Notes: generated by a model from the letters alone, not told the origin. A stretch of DNA of 64,000 nucleotides from an uncultured Acetobacteroides sp. (GCF_963678165.1 NZ_OY782755.1:2914001-2978000); one strand, 5' to 3'; counted from the stretch's first letter, positions 9,399 through 19,483 are shown. Numbers and translations: made by a program.

Positions 9399-10733
9399 AT
9401 GAAAATAGCAGTTGTGGGAACCGGATACGTTGGGCTGGTAAGCGGAACCTGCTTTGCAGAAACCGGCACTATCGTTACCTGTGTTGATGTAAACGAGAAG
9501 AAAATATCGCAGCTTAATAGCGGCATCATTCCAATTTACGAGCCAGGTCTTGAGAATATGGTTAAGCGCAACGTCGAAAAGCAGCGCCTATTCTTTACCA
9601 CCAACCTTAAAGATGCCATGGTTGGCGCCGAAGCAATCTTCATTGCTGTTGGAACGCCACCCGACGAGGATGGAAGCGCCGACCTAAAGCACGTATTGAC
9701 AGTTGCCTCTGAAATAGGAAGGAACCTTCAAGTCTATACTGTTGTTGTAAACAAGAGCACCGTACCCGTTGGTACAGCGCAAAAGGTAAAAAATGTAATT
9801 AAGCAGGAACTCGAAAAGCGAGGCGTAAATATTCCATTCGATGTGGCATCAAACCCTGAGTTTTTAAAAGAAGGTAACGCCATCGACGACTTCCTGAAAC
9901 CCGATCGAATTGTTGTGGGCACAGAATCGGAAGAGGCTCAAAAGCTGATGGGTAAGCTCTACAAGCCATTCTTGCTAAACGGACATCCTATCGTATTCAT
10001 GGATCTACTATCGTCAGAGCTAACCAAGTATGCCGCAAATGCCATGCTGGCTACCAAGATCAGCTTCATTAACGACATAGCTAACCTATGCGAGATTGTA
10101 GGTGCCGACGTAAACCTTGTCCGTAAGGGTATTGGATCAGATTCCCGCATTGGCAATAAGTTTATCTACGCCGGTGCTGGTTACGGTGGCAGCTGCTTCC
10201 CTAAAGATGTTAAAGCGCTAATCAAGACCGCACAGGATCACAACCACACGCTCGAGATTCTAAAATCGGTTGAGAGCGTGAACGAAAGACAAAAGCAGAT
10301 TGTTTACCATAGGGTTAAAGACTTCTTCAACGGTAATCTAAAAGGTAAGAAGATTGCCATGTGGGGACTCTCGTTTAAGCCCAACACCGACGATATGCGC
10401 GAAGCACCATCGGTGGTAATAATCGAAAGCCTCCTTAAAGATGGAGCAACGGTTTCGGCATACGACCCTGTTGCCATAAACGAGGCAAAACGAATCCTTG
10501 GCGACACCATTCAATACGCAACATCGCCCTACGAGGCCACCAAGAATGCAGATGCGCTAATCCTGATTACCGAATGGTCGGAGTTCAGGATCATCAACTT
10601 CGAGGAACTGGAGAAGAATATGAACCAAAAGGTGATCTTCGATGGACGTAACATCTACGACCCAGAGGAGATGCGCGAAAGAGGATACGTTTACTACAGC
10701 ATAGGCAGAAAGCCCATCAACGGACCGAAATAG
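9399..10733 (+). CDS. ugd: UDP-glucose 6-dehydrogenase
   Basis: A 444-residue enzyme that oxidises UDP-glucose to UDP-glucuronate with NAD+. The Rossmann start [20 protein letters not shown] marks the true start at 9399; the frame is open 27 codons further upstream, but that part lacks family similarity. The catalytic Cys lies in [14 protein letters not shown] (about residue 260). NAD-binding, central dimerisation and UDP-binding domains are all present and the length is normal. The next gene, 8 bp downstream, decarboxylates the product, so the two act in sequence. Confidence 0.96.
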   Translation: MKIAVVGTGYVGLVSGTCFAETGTIVTCVDVNEKKISQLNSGIIPIYEPGLENMVKRNVEKQRLFFTTNLKDAMVGAEAIFIAVGTPPDEDGSADLKHVLTVASEIGRNLQVYTVVVNKSTVPVGTAQKVKNVIKQELEKRGVNIPFDVASNPEFLKEGNAIDDFLKPDRIVVGTESEEAQKLMGKLYKPFLLNGHPIVFMDLLSSELTKYAANAMLATKISFINDIANLCEIVGADVNLVRKGIGSDSRIGNKFIYAGAGYGGSCFPKDVKALIKTAQDHNHTLEILKSVESVNERQKQIVYHRVKDFFNGNLKGKKIAMWGLSFKPNTDDMREAPSVVIIESLLKDGATVSAYDPVAINEAKRILGDTIQYATSPYEATKNADALILITEWSEFRIINFEELEKNMNQKVIFDGRNIYDPEEMRERGYVYYSIGRKPINGPK

Positions 10734-10741
10734 TACCAGCA

Positions 10742-11683
10742 ATGAGACAAAAAAGGATATTAGTAACAGGAGGTGCCGGATTCCTTGGCTCGCATCTTTG
10801 CGAGCGCCTGCTAAACGATGGGCATGATGTAATCTGCCTCGACAACTTCTTTACAGGCTCTAAGGGGAACGTAGTTCATCTCCTGAATAATCCTTTTTTC
10901 GAGCTGGTTCGACACGATGTTATTGCCCCTTACTACGCCGAGGTAGACGAGATCTACAACCTTGCCTGCCCAGCATCGCCCATCCACTACCAGTACAACC
11001 CTATTAAAACGGTAAAAACATCGGTGATGGGCGCCATCAACATGTTGGGACTGGCAAAAAGAGTAAAGGCAAAAATCCTGCAGGCATCTACCAGCGAGGT
11101 TTACGGCGATCCGCTCGTACATCCGCAGCTAGAGGAGTACTGGGGCAACGTGAACCCGATTGGTAAGCGCTCGTGCTACGACGAGGGCAAGCGCTGCGCC
11201 GAAACCCTCTTTATGAACTACCACTACCAAAACGACGTCCGCGTCAAGATCGTCCGTATATTCAACACCTACGGTCCGCGAATGAAGGAGGCAGATGGTA
11301 GGGTGGTATCCAACTTCATCATTCAGGCGCTACGCAACGAGGATATCACGGTTTACGGCAATGGGCTGCAGACCCGCAGTTTTCAGTACGTCGATGACTT
11401 GGTGGAGGGTTTGATTCGGATGATGGCTACCAACGATGACGTAACCGGACCTATCAACCTTGGCAATCCAACGGAGTTCTCCATCTTGGAGCTAGCCCAA
11501 AAGGTTATCGAGCTAACCAACTCCAAATCGAAAATTGTTTTTGAGCCGCTTCCCTCCGACGATCCCATCCAGCGACAACCCAGCATCGAAAAGGCAAAGG
11601 CAATGCTGGGAGGCTGGGAACCTAGCATTCAACTAGACGATGGTCTACGAAAAACCATCGAGTACTTTAAAAACACGCTATAA
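10742..11683 (+). CDS. uxs: UDP-glucuronate decarboxylase (UDP-xylose synthase)
   Basis: A 313-residue extended short-chain dehydrogenase. Its NAD motif is [15 protein letters not shown] at residue 9, and the catalytic Tyr-x3-Lys is in [13 protein letters not shown]. The conserved [11 protein letters not shown] and the [10 protein letters not shown] motif fit Uxs enzymes, which turn UDP-glucuronate into UDP-xylose. It directly follows the dehydrogenase that makes its substrate. The products probably feed capsule, exopolysaccharide or LPS synthesis. A 4-epimerase role is less likely given these motifs. Confidence 0.92.
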   Translation: MRQKRILVTGGAGFLGSHLCERLLNDGHDVICLDNFFTGSKGNVVHLLNNPFFELVRHDVIAPYYAEVDEIYNLACPASPIHYQYNPIKTVKTSVMGAINMLGLAKRVKAKILQASTSEVYGDPLVHPQLEEYWGNVNPIGKRSCYDEGKRCAETLFMNYHYQNDVRVKIVRIFNTYGPRMKEADGRVVSNFIIQALRNEDITVYGNGLQTRSFQYVDDLVEGLIRMMATNDDVTGPINLGNPTEFSILELAQKVIELTNSKSKIVFEPLPSDDPIQRQPSIEKAKAMLGGWEPSIQLDDGLRKTIEYFKNTL

Positions 11684-11746
11684 GCCTACTGGTCTTATTG
11701 TATAGCATATATTTAATGGTCATTTTTGCACCGTAAAACAGCCAAT

Positions 11747-12622
11747 ATGAATAGAGAAACCTATACCGTTATAGGATGCAACGGGCAGCTGGGAAGCGAG
11801 CTAAAGGAGCTTTCCGCCAACCTGCCGATTGATTTCAAGTTCTACGACTACCCCGAAATCGATATCACCAAGAAGGGTGAACTGCTGGAAATTCTACGGA
11901 AGGATGCGCCAACGGTTATCATCAACTGTGCCGCCTACACGGCTGTTGACAAGGCCGAGAGCGAAAAGGATGCGGCGCTTGCCGTAAACGCCAATGGAGT
12001 AAAGAACCTTGCCGAGGCTGCCGAGGCGCTGGACGCATGGCTGATCCAAGTATCAACCGACTACGTGTTCGATGGCACCAGCTGCCGCCCCTACGTGGAG
12101 ACCGATGCCACCAACCCGCAATCGGTGTACGGAGAGACAAAGCTGCAGGGCGAGAAAAACGCTACATCATATAATAAAGGTATTGTGATTCGTACCGCGT
12201 GGCTCTACTCCACCTACGGCAACAACTTCGTGAAGACGATGCTGCGCCTAGGCAAGGAGCGCGAAAACCTAAACGTGGTATTCGACCAAGTTGGAACGCC
12301 AACCTACGCCCGCGACTTGGCCAAAGCCATTCTCGCGGCAGCCGAAAAGGCATCGGCCACCAACGATACCAATCTTGCCGGCATCTACCACTACAGCAAC
12401 GAGGGCGTGTGCAGCTGGTACGACTTTACCCGCGAGATCTTCGACATCGAAAGGATTGCCTGCAAGCTGTCGCCCATCGAAACCAAGGACTACCCTGCCC
12501 CTGCCAAGCGCCCGCAGTTTAGCGTCTTCAACAAAAATAAGATAAAGACCACCTTTGGCATCGAGATTCCGCACTGGAAGCACAGCTTAATGGAGTGTTT
12601 GAGTAAACTAAATAACAAGTAG
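11747..12622 (+). CDS. rfbD: dTDP-4-dehydrorhamnose reductase family protein (RmlD)
   Basis: A 291-residue short-chain dehydrogenase-like reductase. It shows the NAD(P) motif GCNGQLGSEL, then INCAAYTAVDKAE, STDYVFDG and the catalytic Tyr-x3-Lys in SVYGETKLQGE. It would reduce dTDP-4-keto-rhamnose to dTDP-rhamnose. The other rml genes are not in this window. I chose ATG 11747 over the upstream TTG at 11726, because the family N-terminus starts just before the nucleotide-binding motif. It ends 2 bp before the phosphohexomutase start, so the two are coupled. Confidence 0.9.
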   Translation: MNRETYTVIGCNGQLGSELKELSANLPIDFKFYDYPEIDITKKGELLEILRKDAPTVIINCAAYTAVDKAESEKDAALAVNANGVKNLAEAAEALDAWLIQVSTDYVFDGTSCRPYVETDATNPQSVYGETKLQGEKNATSYNKGIVIRTAWLYSTYGNNFVKTMLRLGKERENLNVVFDQVGTPTYARDLAKAILAAAEKASATNDTNLAGIYHYSNEGVCSWYDFTREIFDIERIACKLSPIETKDYPAPAKRPQFSVFNKNKIKTTFGIEIPHWKHSLMECLSKLNNK

Positions 12623-12624
12623 AG

Positions 12625-14364
12625 ATGAGCAATGCAATTGAGCCACAGATTGCCGAAAAGGCAATGGTTTGGATAAACGGCAGCTACGACGAAGCTACCA
12701 AGAAAGAGGTTAAGCGCCTGATGGACGAAGATCCCCAGGAGTTAAAGGAATCGTTCTACCAAAGCCTAGAGTTCGGCACCGGCGGCCTACGCGGCATTAT
12801 GGGCGTGGGTACCAACCGCATGAACATCTACACCGTTGGTATGGCAACTCAAGGCTTGGCCAACTACATCAAGACACAGTTTGGCAGCGAGCCAGTAAAG
12901 GTGGCCATTGCCCACGACAGCCGCAACAACAGCCGCCTGTTTGCCGAAACTACCGCTAAGATCTTCGCCGCAAACGACATCACCGCATACCTGTTCGAGA
13001 GCCTACGCCCAACCCCCGAGCTGAGCTTCGCCATCCGCGAGCTGGGCTGCAAGGCGGGCGTGGTGGTTACCGCATCGCACAACCCCAAGGAGTACAACGG
13101 CTACAAGGTGTACTGGAGCGACGGCGCGCAGATCATCGCCCCACACGATAAGAACATCATCGCCGAGGTGAACAAGATTAGCAGCGTGGACGAGGTGAAG
13201 TTCGAAGGCGGCAACGGCAAGATTGAGATCATCGGCGAGGAGATCGACCGCAAGTACATCGATAAGCTGGCTACGCTTACGCTATCGCCCGAAATCATTA
13301 AAAAGCATGCCGACCTGAAGATTGTGTACACCCCCATCCACGGAACGGGCGCCAAGCTGGTACCGCCAACGCTGTCCCGCTTCGGCTTCAAGAATATCAT
13401 CCACATCCCCGAGCAGGACGTGGCCGACGGCAACTTCCCAACCGTTAAGTCGCCCAACCCCGAGGAGAGCAGCGCCCTAGCAATGGCTATCGAAAAGGCT
13501 AAGGCCGAAAATGCCGACATCGTGCTGGCTACCGACCCCGATGCCGACCGCGTGGGCGTGGCCGTAAAAACCGCCGATGGCAGCTTCGAGCTCCTCAACG
13601 GCAACCAAACCGCCTCGCTCCTCTTCTACTACATGCTGAATAGGTGGAAGGAGAATGGGCTGCTACAGGGCAAGGAGTACATCGTTAAGACGATTGTGAC
13701 CACCAACCTGCTGGCCGATATCGCCAAGAGCTACGGCGTGGAGGTGTTCAACGTGCTCACCGGGTTCAAGTTCATCGCCGACATCATCGGCAAGAACGAG
13801 GGCAAGAAGAAGTTCATCGTGGGTGGCGAGGAGAGCTACGGCTACCTGGCTGGCGAGTTCGTGCGCGACAAGGATGCGGTGATTGCCTGCGCCCTGATCG
13901 CCGAAACCACCGCTTGGGCCAAGGAGCTGGGTAAGACCCTCGACCAGCTGCTGAAGGAGATCTACGTGAAGTACGGCTTCTACAAGGAGCAGCTGCTGTC
14001 GGTTACCAAGAAGGGCATCAGCGGGCAGGAGGAGATCAAGCAAATGATGGCCGACTTCCGCAGCACACCACCTACGACCATCGCCGGATCGAAGGTAACC
14101 CTGGTGCACGACTACAAGGTCGGCGAAACGCTCGACCTGGCCACCGGCAGCCGCAGCGCCATCGACCTGCCCAAGTCCGACGTGCTACAGTTCGTCACCG
14201 CCGACGGCACCATCGTATCGGTACGCCCATCGGGCACCGAGCCTAAGATTAAGTTCTACTTTGGCGTTAAGGGTAGCCTAGCCAGCGTTGCCGACTACGG
14301 CAAGGTGAACGCCGAACTCGACGCCAAGGTGCAGCAGATTATTGCCGAGTTGAAGCTGAAGTAG
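12625..14364 (+). CDS. Phosphoglucomutase/phosphomannomutase
   Basis: A 579-residue alpha-D-phosphohexomutase. Its phosphoserine loop is TASHNPKEYNGYKVYW (about residue 150), the metal loop DPDADRVGV (about 305), the sugar loop GGEESYGYL (about 405) and the phosphate loop RPSGTEPKIKFYF (about 535). It interconverts hexose 1- and 6-phosphates and so supplies glucose 1-phosphate for the nucleotide-sugar genes upstream. The 579-residue size fits the long Pgm/PgcA branch. Sequence alone does not settle glucose versus mannose preference. A strong terminator follows. Confidence 0.95.
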   Translation: MSNAIEPQIAEKAMVWINGSYDEATKKEVKRLMDEDPQELKESFYQSLEFGTGGLRGIMGVGTNRMNIYTVGMATQGLANYIKTQFGSEPVKVAIAHDSRNNSRLFAETTAKIFAANDITAYLFESLRPTPELSFAIRELGCKAGVVVTASHNPKEYNGYKVYWSDGAQIIAPHDKNIIAEVNKISSVDEVKFEGGNGKIEIIGEEIDRKYIDKLATLTLSPEIIKKHADLKIVYTPIHGTGAKLVPPTLSRFGFKNIIHIPEQDVADGNFPTVKSPNPEESSALAMAIEKAKAENADIVLATDPDADRVGVAVKTADGSFELLNGNQTASLLFYYMLNRWKENGLLQGKEYIVKTIVTTNLLADIAKSYGVEVFNVLTGFKFIADIIGKNEGKKKFIVGGEESYGYLAGEFVRDKDAVIACALIAETTAWAKELGKTLDQLLKEIYVKYGFYKEQLLSVTKKGISGQEEIKQMMADFRSTPPTTIAGSKVTLVHDYKVGETLDLATGSRSAIDLPKSDVLQFVTADGTIVSVRPSGTEPKIKFYFGVKGSLASVADYGKVNAELDAKVQQIIAELKLK

Positions 14365-14388
14365 GTACGCTCGTACAGAAGCATCATA

Positions 14389-14427
14389 AAGAAGCCCCGC
14401 TGCTAATGCAGTGGGGCTTCTTTTTTT
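14389..14427 (+). terminator. Terminator of nucleotide-sugar operon
   Basis: AAGAAGCCCC(GC) pairs with GTGGGGCTTCTT and is followed by a run of seven T residues, directly after the phosphohexomutase stop. Confidence 0.9.
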
Positions 14428-14454
14428 GTAAAATCGGAGAAAGGCTAAAGGTGC

Positions 14455-14697
14455 TTACTTCTTCTTAACCTCTTTCTTCATCACCTTCTTTTCACCCTTT
14501 TTCATCTCCTTTTTCTCACCTTTTTTCATTTCCTTCATTTCCTTCTTCTCACCTTCCTTCATCTCCTTCTTCTCGGTTTTCTTCACTTCCTTCATTTCCT
14601 TCTTTGCCTTTGGCTTGGCCTCTTTCTTCATTGGTTCCTGAGCCATTAGCGAGCCTACAAAAAGTAGAGCAACGGCAAGCGTAAAAATCTTTTTCAT
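14455..14697 (-). CDS. Small exported Lys/Glu/Met-rich protein
   Basis: An 80-residue protein beginning MKKIFTLAVALLFVGSLMAQ, a clear signal peptide cleaved after AQ. The mature part consists almost only of repeated KKEMKK/GEKKEMK words (about residues 22-80) and is highly charged and probably helical. The frame is open for 24 more codons upstream, but the signal peptide marks the start at 14697. Similar low-complexity exported proteins occur in Bacteroidetes with no known function. It is monocistronic. Confidence 0.7.
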   Translation of the reverse strand: MKKIFTLAVALLFVGSLMAQEPMKKEAKPKAKKEMKEVKKTEKKEMKEGEKKEMKEMKKGEKKEMKKGEKKVMKKEVKKK

Positions 14698-14892
14698 GAT
14701 CAAAATTTTTAAAATGATTGCAAACATTAAAACCGAAAATTGTACCGCTTTGTTTAATTTTTCATACAAAAAAATACAAACGCTTATTCAATAAATGCTA
14801 TGGGGGATGATGCCAGCGGTTCCGGTGCTGCACCGCTGGCATCTCTTGGCGCTACAGCACCCCACAACGCCATCAGGCATGCAGAATGGGCT

Positions 14893-15258
14893 GTCGCAAC
14901 GCTGCGGCAACAAAATATGCATGCATAACGGGCAGCCGCAGACCTGCGACAGGCAAAAATGTATACATAATGGGCCGCTGCAAACCCGCAGCAGGCAATT
15001 ATACATGCACAATTGGGTGCTGCAATCCTGCGGTAAGCAATTCTGCATGCATATTGGCAACGGGCAAATCCTCATGGAGATTTGGTCGCTGCAATGCTGC
15101 GGCAGGCAAATCCTCATAGGGATTTGGTCGCTGCAAACCTGCGGCAAGCAAATCCTCATGGGGATTTTGGTGCTGCAAACCTGCGACAGGCAAATCCCCA
15201 TAGGGAATGGGGCGCTGCAAACCTGCGACAGCCAAATCTCCATAGGGATTGCCCCCAC
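14893..15258. repeat. Array B: about 8-9 units of 42 bp
   Basis: The word GCTGCAAACCTGCGRCAGGC recurs mostly every 42 bp (for example near 15090, 15132, 15174 and 15216). Units carry imperfect inverted repeats such as AAATCCTCATAGGGATTT or ATGCATGCAT. One step is longer because of an extra part-unit. As 42 is a multiple of three, long false frames arise on both strands, including one that runs into yjbQ. Confidence 0.85.
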
Positions 15259-15355
15259 AGACCCCAGAATGGCACCAAGCCCCTTGCGGGCAAGCCATTT
15301 GTTGGTACATTTGCCGAGAAACCATCAAAAGAAAACCCTAAAAGCATACCGCCCC

Positions 15356-15772
15356 ATGAAATCGTACCGCAAGGAGCTCTGGTTCGAGACGCACCGCCGC
15401 CGCCAATTCATCAACATCACCCCCACCATCGAGGAGTGCCTGCGCGAGAGCGGCATCCGCGAGGGGCTGCTGCTGTGCAACGCCATGCACATCACCTCTT
15501 CTGTCTTTATTAATGATGATGAGAGCGGCCTGCACCACGACTTCGAGGTGTGGCTCGAGCGGCTGGCCCCCGAGAAGCCCCACGCCCAGTACCGCCACAA
15601 CGGCTACGAGGATAACGCCGACGCCCACATGAAGCGCCAGGTGATGGGCCGCGAGGTGGTGTGCGCCGTCACCAACGGCCAGCTGGACTTCGGCCCCTGG
15701 GAGCAGATCTTCTACGGCGAGTTCGACGGCATGCGCCGCAAGCGGGTGCTGGTAAAGATTATTGGGGAGTAG
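15356..15772 (+). CDS. YjbQ family protein (UPF0047)
   Basis: A 138-residue protein from ATG 15356. Family hallmarks are [39 protein letters not shown], the His-rich [20 protein letters not shown] and [18 protein letters not shown]. Members form small trimers with a conserved His/Asp pocket. E. coli YjbQ has weak thiamine-phosphate synthase activity, but the physiological role is unsettled. The upstream in-frame extension is array B and was excluded. It converges with the helicase gene, with 2 bp between the stop codons. Confidence 0.9.
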   Translation: MKSYRKELWFETHRRRQFINITPTIEECLRESGIREGLLLCNAMHITSSVFINDDESGLHHDFEVWLERLAPEKPHAQYRHNGYEDNADAHMKRQVMGREVVCAVTNGQLDFGPWEQIFYGEFDGMRRKRVLVKIIGE

Positions 15773-15774
15773 GC

Positions 15775-17187
15775 CTACTCGAAGAACTTATCGGGAAAGT
15801 TAACCAGGTACACCTTTTCGGTGGCGCGGGTAAGGGCGGTGTAGAGCCAGCGCAGGTACTCCTTCGACACCATGTCGTCCACGAAGTACCCCTGATCGAC
15901 GAACACCGTCTTCCACTGCCCGCCCTGCGCCTTGTGGCAGGTCACCGCGTTGGCGTACTTCACCTGCAGGGCGTTGAAGAACCGGTCGCGGCGCATCTCC
16001 TTGTAGCGCTTCTGCTTCGACCCGATGTGCAGGTAGTCCTCCGACACCTTTTGGAAGAACGTCCGGCTCTGGTCGTAGCTCAGCGAGGCCGAATCGGAAG
16101 TTAGCGTATCGAGCATGATGTAGCAGTCCACCTCCAGATCGCCGTAGTCCACCAGCCGCACTGTCACCTCGGCAAAGCGGAAGTCGTAGCGCTCGTGGTA
16201 GCGCCGGATGCGCACCACCTCCACGATGTCGCCATTGGCAATAAACTCCAGTTCCTTAAAGCCCTCTGTCCAGAAGTAGTTGTTCTTGACCACCATCAGC
16301 AGGTCGCCGCGCACCAGTTCCTCCTCGCGGTACAGGATACGGCTGCGGATGCCCTGGTTGTAGCGGTTGGCCAGCTTGTTGGAGCGGCACACCACAATGG
16401 TATCCTCAATGCCAACCGCATCGTAGGTGTCCGACAGCTTTTCGATGAGGTCGCCGCCCGAGATGCGCTCGATGTCGGCAAACCCATCCAGGCAAAACTT
16501 CGGCTGAACAACCTCGTTGGATTCTATCATCGACCGGATGGACGTTGCATTCTCCAGAATCCCCGACGCCTGATCCTGGCGAACCACCTCGCGGAGCCAC
16601 ACCTCCTCCACATCGGCGTAGTAGCCGAGCGTTCTACGGTCGAGCGCTGGGCTATCCTCCCGCCCAACAGGAGGCAGCTGGGCGCTATCGCCAAGCAGGA
16701 TGAGCTTGCAGCTACGTCCTGCCTTTACGTAGGTGATCAAATCCTCAAGCAGGTTTCCGCTGCCAAACGTGTTAGCCTCTCGGCTCGAATCGGCAATCAT
16801 CGAAGCCTCATCAACAATAAAAACGGTGTCGCTCGCCATGTTTCTATCGAGGGAGAACTTCGAAATAAAGTCATCCGCCGTCTTCTGCCGGTATATCTTC
16901 TTATGGATGGTAAGGGCCAGCTCGCCCGAGTAGGACGAGAGCACCTTTGCGGCCCTGCCCGTCGGTCCCAGCAGCTCCACCTTCTGCTGCATGCCCAGCA
17001 GCACCTTAACAAACGCGGCAACTAGCGATGTTTTACCCGTACCGGCAAAACCATGTATCTTGAGGATATAGAAGGGTCGCTCGTCGGTAACAATAGCGGC
17101 TAACGAATCAATAACCGAACGCTGCCCTGCGGTAGGTTCGAATACAAATTCTTTCAGCACCAGCTCTTCCACATAATTTTTCAGCAT
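15775..17187 (-). CDS. RecD/Dda-like superfamily 1 DNA helicase
   Basis: A 470-residue AAA-type helicase. Walker A is GFAGTGKTSLVAAFV (about residue 46), Walker B is FIVDEASMI (about residue 122), then LLGDSAQLPPVG (motif III), and motifs V/VI are TCHKAQGGQWKTVFVD and YTALTRATEKVYLV at the C-terminus. This matches single-chain SF1B helicases related to phage Dda and the C-terminal half of RecD2. No RecB or RecC is near, so a stand-alone repair or replication-fork role is likely. The start is the ATG at 17187. Confidence 0.88.
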   Translation of the reverse strand: MLKNYVEELVLKEFVFEPTAGQRSVIDSLAAIVTDERPFYILKIHGFAGTGKTSLVAAFVKVLLGMQQKVELLGPTGRAAKVLSSYSGELALTIHKKIYRQKTADDFISKFSLDRNMASDTVFIVDEASMIADSSREANTFGSGNLLEDLITYVKAGRSCKLILLGDSAQLPPVGREDSPALDRRTLGYYADVEEVWLREVVRQDQASGILENATSIRSMIESNEVVQPKFCLDGFADIERISGGDLIEKLSDTYDAVGIEDTIVVCRSNKLANRYNQGIRSRILYREEELVRGDLLMVVKNNYFWTEGFKELEFIANGDIVEVVRIRRYHERYDFRFAEVTVRLVDYGDLEVDCYIMLDTLTSDSASLSYDQSRTFFQKVSEDYLHIGSKQKRYKEMRRDRFFNALQVKYANAVTCHKAQGGQWKTVFVDQGYFVDDMVSKEYLRWLYTALTRATEKVYLVNFPDKFFE

Positions 17188-17216
17188 AGGAAACGCCCCT
17201 CGTTAGAGTTTTTCTT

Positions 17217-17224
17217 TATATTTG
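17217..17224 (+). promoter_or_regulatory. -7 box upstream of single-TM protein gene
   Basis: TATATTTG matches TAnnTTTG, about 35 bp before the ATG at 17260. It would start the 17260-19272 unit. Confidence 0.5.
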
Positions 17225-17259
17225 TGTACAAATGTGACAAACATAAGCCATTCTATCAA

Positions 17260-17883
17260 ATGAAAAAAGCGCTTCAAATCGTCCTTTTGGTGGCAATCGT
17301 GATTTTGGGGTACATGCTTTACAGCAGCATCGCAACCCCAATCCGATACGAGGACGAGCAGGTTAAGCGCAACGCCAAGGTGATAGAGCGGCTCAAGGAT
17401 ATCCGAACAGCGCAGGTAGCGTACAAGTCGGAGTTTGGCAGGTACACGGGCAACTTTGACACCCTTGTTCGATTCGTAAAAACGGGAAACTTCAACGTAG
17501 AACAGCGCATTGGATCAGCAGACGACTCCATTGCCGTTGCCAAAGGGCTGCTAAAGCGCGTTAAGATCCAGATAAAGGTGATCGACTCGCTCTTTAAAGG
17601 GAATACGGCAAGAGTAGACTCCCTCCCCTTTATTCCTTACGGGGGAGGTAGCAAATTCGAAATGGGCGCAGGCGAGATAATGACAGCATCAAAGGTTCCC
17701 GTTAAGGTTTTCGAGGTAAAAGCGCCAGACGCCATTATATTCCGAAGTTTTATTGCCCGCAATAAAGGATATAGGCAAATTCTGGTCAACAAAATAGACG
17801 AAAAGAAAAAAGCAGATAAATATCCAGGGTTAAAAGTAGGCTCTCTTACCGAAGCCACCAACAACACTGGTAACTGGGAATAA
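17260..17883 (+). CDS. Conserved single-membrane-span protein
   Basis: A 207-residue protein from ATG 17260: MKKALQIVLLVAIVILGYML gives one N-terminal membrane anchor (residues 4-20). The periplasmic part has a coiled-coil-like start and the phrase IRTAQVAYKSEFGRYTGNFDTLVRFV, reminiscent of pilin-like conserved proteins of Bacteroidales. I know of no function. The frame is open 12 codons further upstream, but these precede the membrane anchor without similarity. It is followed after 4 bp by the DUF3822 gene. Confidence 0.75.
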   Translation: MKKALQIVLLVAIVILGYMLYSSIATPIRYEDEQVKRNAKVIERLKDIRTAQVAYKSEFGRYTGNFDTLVRFVKTGNFNVEQRIGSADDSIAVAKGLLKRVKIQIKVIDSLFKGNTARVDSLPFIPYGGGSKFEMGAGEIMTASKVPVKVFEVKAPDAIIFRSFIARNKGYRQILVNKIDEKKKADKYPGLKVGSLTEATNNTGNWE

Positions 17884-17887
17884 CACT

Positions 17888-18742
17888 ATGGTAAAACAAG
17901 AACTTCTTGATCAAAAACTTGCTCTCGATCAAACCGAGCAGTACAAGTTATCCATTCAAGTTAGCGTGAATGGATTTTCTTTTTGCTGTTTGGATGACAG
18001 AACAAAGCGATTCGTAGCCCTAAAAGACTACTCCATAGCCAACTTATCGGGAACGTTTGATGAGCTATGCTTTAGCATCGAGCGTATCGTAAAGGAAGAC
18101 GAGCTGCTTAAACGCCCTTTCAAGGAGGTAAAATGCATGCTCGTTAGCCAAATGTTTACGCTTATTCCCGCTGAATTCTTCATAAAGGAGAAGTCGTTTG
18201 AATACCTAAAGGCATTAATCCCATTCTCATCGAATGAGGTAGAGGTTCACCACGCACAAGTAAAGAATAGTAGCATCATATCGGTTTACGCACTCCCCAA
18301 AAGCATAACATCGGCAATAAAGGAAATGCATCCAACAGCAACGTTCTACAACCAAAGCGTGCCTCAAATCAGCAAGCAGCTGGCAGAAAAAACTACCAGT
18401 CAGCATCAGCTGTCGATGTTCATTCACGAGAACTTGGCATGCTTTAGCCTGATGGACAATGGGAGCCTGAAGATATATACCACCTACGCCATCGAAAGTT
18501 CCAGCGATTTGGTATACTACGCACTTCTACTCCTAAAGGAGCACGAAATACAGCCCAACGACGTTGAAGTCTACCTAAGCGGCACCGTAGAAAAGCAGAG
18601 TTCTCGATTTGCAGAGCTAAGCCAATACCTGCCCAATCTTGCTCTCGATTTGGTTCCCAAAGGGTACGAATATTCCTACCTGTTTAAGTACAGAGCAGAG
18701 CACCAGTTTGCCAATCTTTTTAAGCTAGTTGAATGCGAATAG
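17888..18742 (+). CDS. DUF3822 family protein
   Basis: A 284-residue soluble protein with the look of an actin/ASKHA-like fold: two pseudo-repeated halves with VSVNGFSFCCLDD near residue 20 and MFIHENLACFSLMDNGSLK near residue 178. DUF3822 genes in Bacteroidetes commonly precede rsmD, as here, where the two overlap by 10 bp. The function is unknown; a link to ribosome maturation is only a guess from position. Confidence 0.8.
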   Translation: MVKQELLDQKLALDQTEQYKLSIQVSVNGFSFCCLDDRTKRFVALKDYSIANLSGTFDELCFSIERIVKEDELLKRPFKEVKCMLVSQMFTLIPAEFFIKEKSFEYLKALIPFSSNEVEVHHAQVKNSSIISVYALPKSITSAIKEMHPTATFYNQSVPQISKQLAEKTTSQHQLSMFIHENLACFSLMDNGSLKIYTTYAIESSSDLVYYALLLLKEHEIQPNDVEVYLSGTVEKQSSRFAELSQYLPNLALDLVPKGYEYSYLFKYRAEHQFANLFKLVECE

Positions 18743-19272
18743 TAAGCGGAAAGTATAGGGGAAGACATATTGTCCCACCTAAGAATTTTAAGGCACGACC
18801 AACCACGGATTTTGCCAAAGAGAGTTTGTTCAACATCATTTCGAATAACTACAACTTCGAGAATATTTCAGCACTCGACCTCTTCTCGGGAACAGGAGGC
18901 ATCAGCTACGAGCTAGCCTCGCGCGGATGTCCCGATGTAGTATCGGTTGAGCTAAACCCGGTTCATCATGGGTTCATTAAAAAGACTATTGAAGAACTTG
19001 GTTTTAAAGAACAAATTCGCGCCATAAAGCAGAACGCATTTGTCTTTCTGAAAGGCTGCAACCAAAAGTTTGACCTGATATTTGCCGATCCTCCCTACGA
19101 CATGGAGGGCATTGAGCAGCTACACGACATTATTTTTGAAAAAAATATGCTTACTGACGAAGGTTGGTTTATCCTAGAACACTCGAAAGATAGAGAGTTC
19201 AGCGACAAACCATTTTTCATCGAAAGGCGCAACTACGGAAGCGTAAACTTTAGCATTTTCGGCAAAGAGTAG
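18733..19272 (+). CDS. rsmD: 16S rRNA (guanine966-N2)-methyltransferase RsmD
   Basis: A 179-residue class I methyltransferase. MRIVSGKYRGRHI is the usual family start, the SAM-binding motif is LDLFSGTGGISYELASRG (about residue 54), and the catalytic tetrapeptide DPPY lies in FADPPYDM (about residue 120). It methylates G966 of 16S rRNA during 30S assembly. The 10-bp overlap with the DUF3822 gene indicates translational coupling. Confidence 0.95.
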   Translation: MRIVSGKYRGRHIVPPKNFKARPTTDFAKESLFNIISNNYNFENISALDLFSGTGGISYELASRGCPDVVSVELNPVHHGFIKKTIEELGFKEQIRAIKQNAFVFLKGCNQKFDLIFADPPYDMEGIEQLHDIIFEKNMLTDEGWFILEHSKDREFSDKPFFIERRNYGSVNFSIFGKE

Positions 19273-19294
19273 CGCCATTTTTTTTTCGGAGCTA

Positions 19295-19324
19295 TTGCGG
19301 ATAAAAAATCAATTGCTACCTTTG
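19295..19324 (+). promoter_or_regulatory. Promoter of the tRNA-Asp cluster
   Basis: TTG at 19295-19297, then 19 bp, then TACCTTTG at 19317-19324. This matches both Bacteroidetes promoter boxes with ideal spacing, 45 bp before the first tRNA. Confidence 0.75.
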
Positions 19325-19369
19325 CAACGCAATTGAGGAAAGGCAAAAGCCCCAATCAGGAGCAAATCT

Positions 19370-19443
19370 GGTTCGGTAGTTCAGTTGGTTAGAATGCCGC
19401 CCTGTCACGGCGGAGGTCGCGAGTTCGAGTCTCGTCCGGACCG
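19370..19443 (+). tRNA. tRNA-Asp (GTC), copy 1
   Basis: A 74-nt cloverleaf. The acceptor stem GGTTCGG pairs with CCGGACC, and the anticodon loop CTGTCAC gives GTC. The D-loop and TTCGAGT T-loop are normal. Confidence 0.97.
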
Positions 19444-19483
19444 CTCTAGAAAAGCGGAAGTAAAGCAAGTTCTTAAAATTATT

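Noticed and set aside
14795..15355. N-terminal extension of the YjbQ frame with Cys-rich repeats, and antisense Cys-rich frames
   Set aside because: The 42-bp units keep all frames open; YjbQ similarity begins only at 15356.
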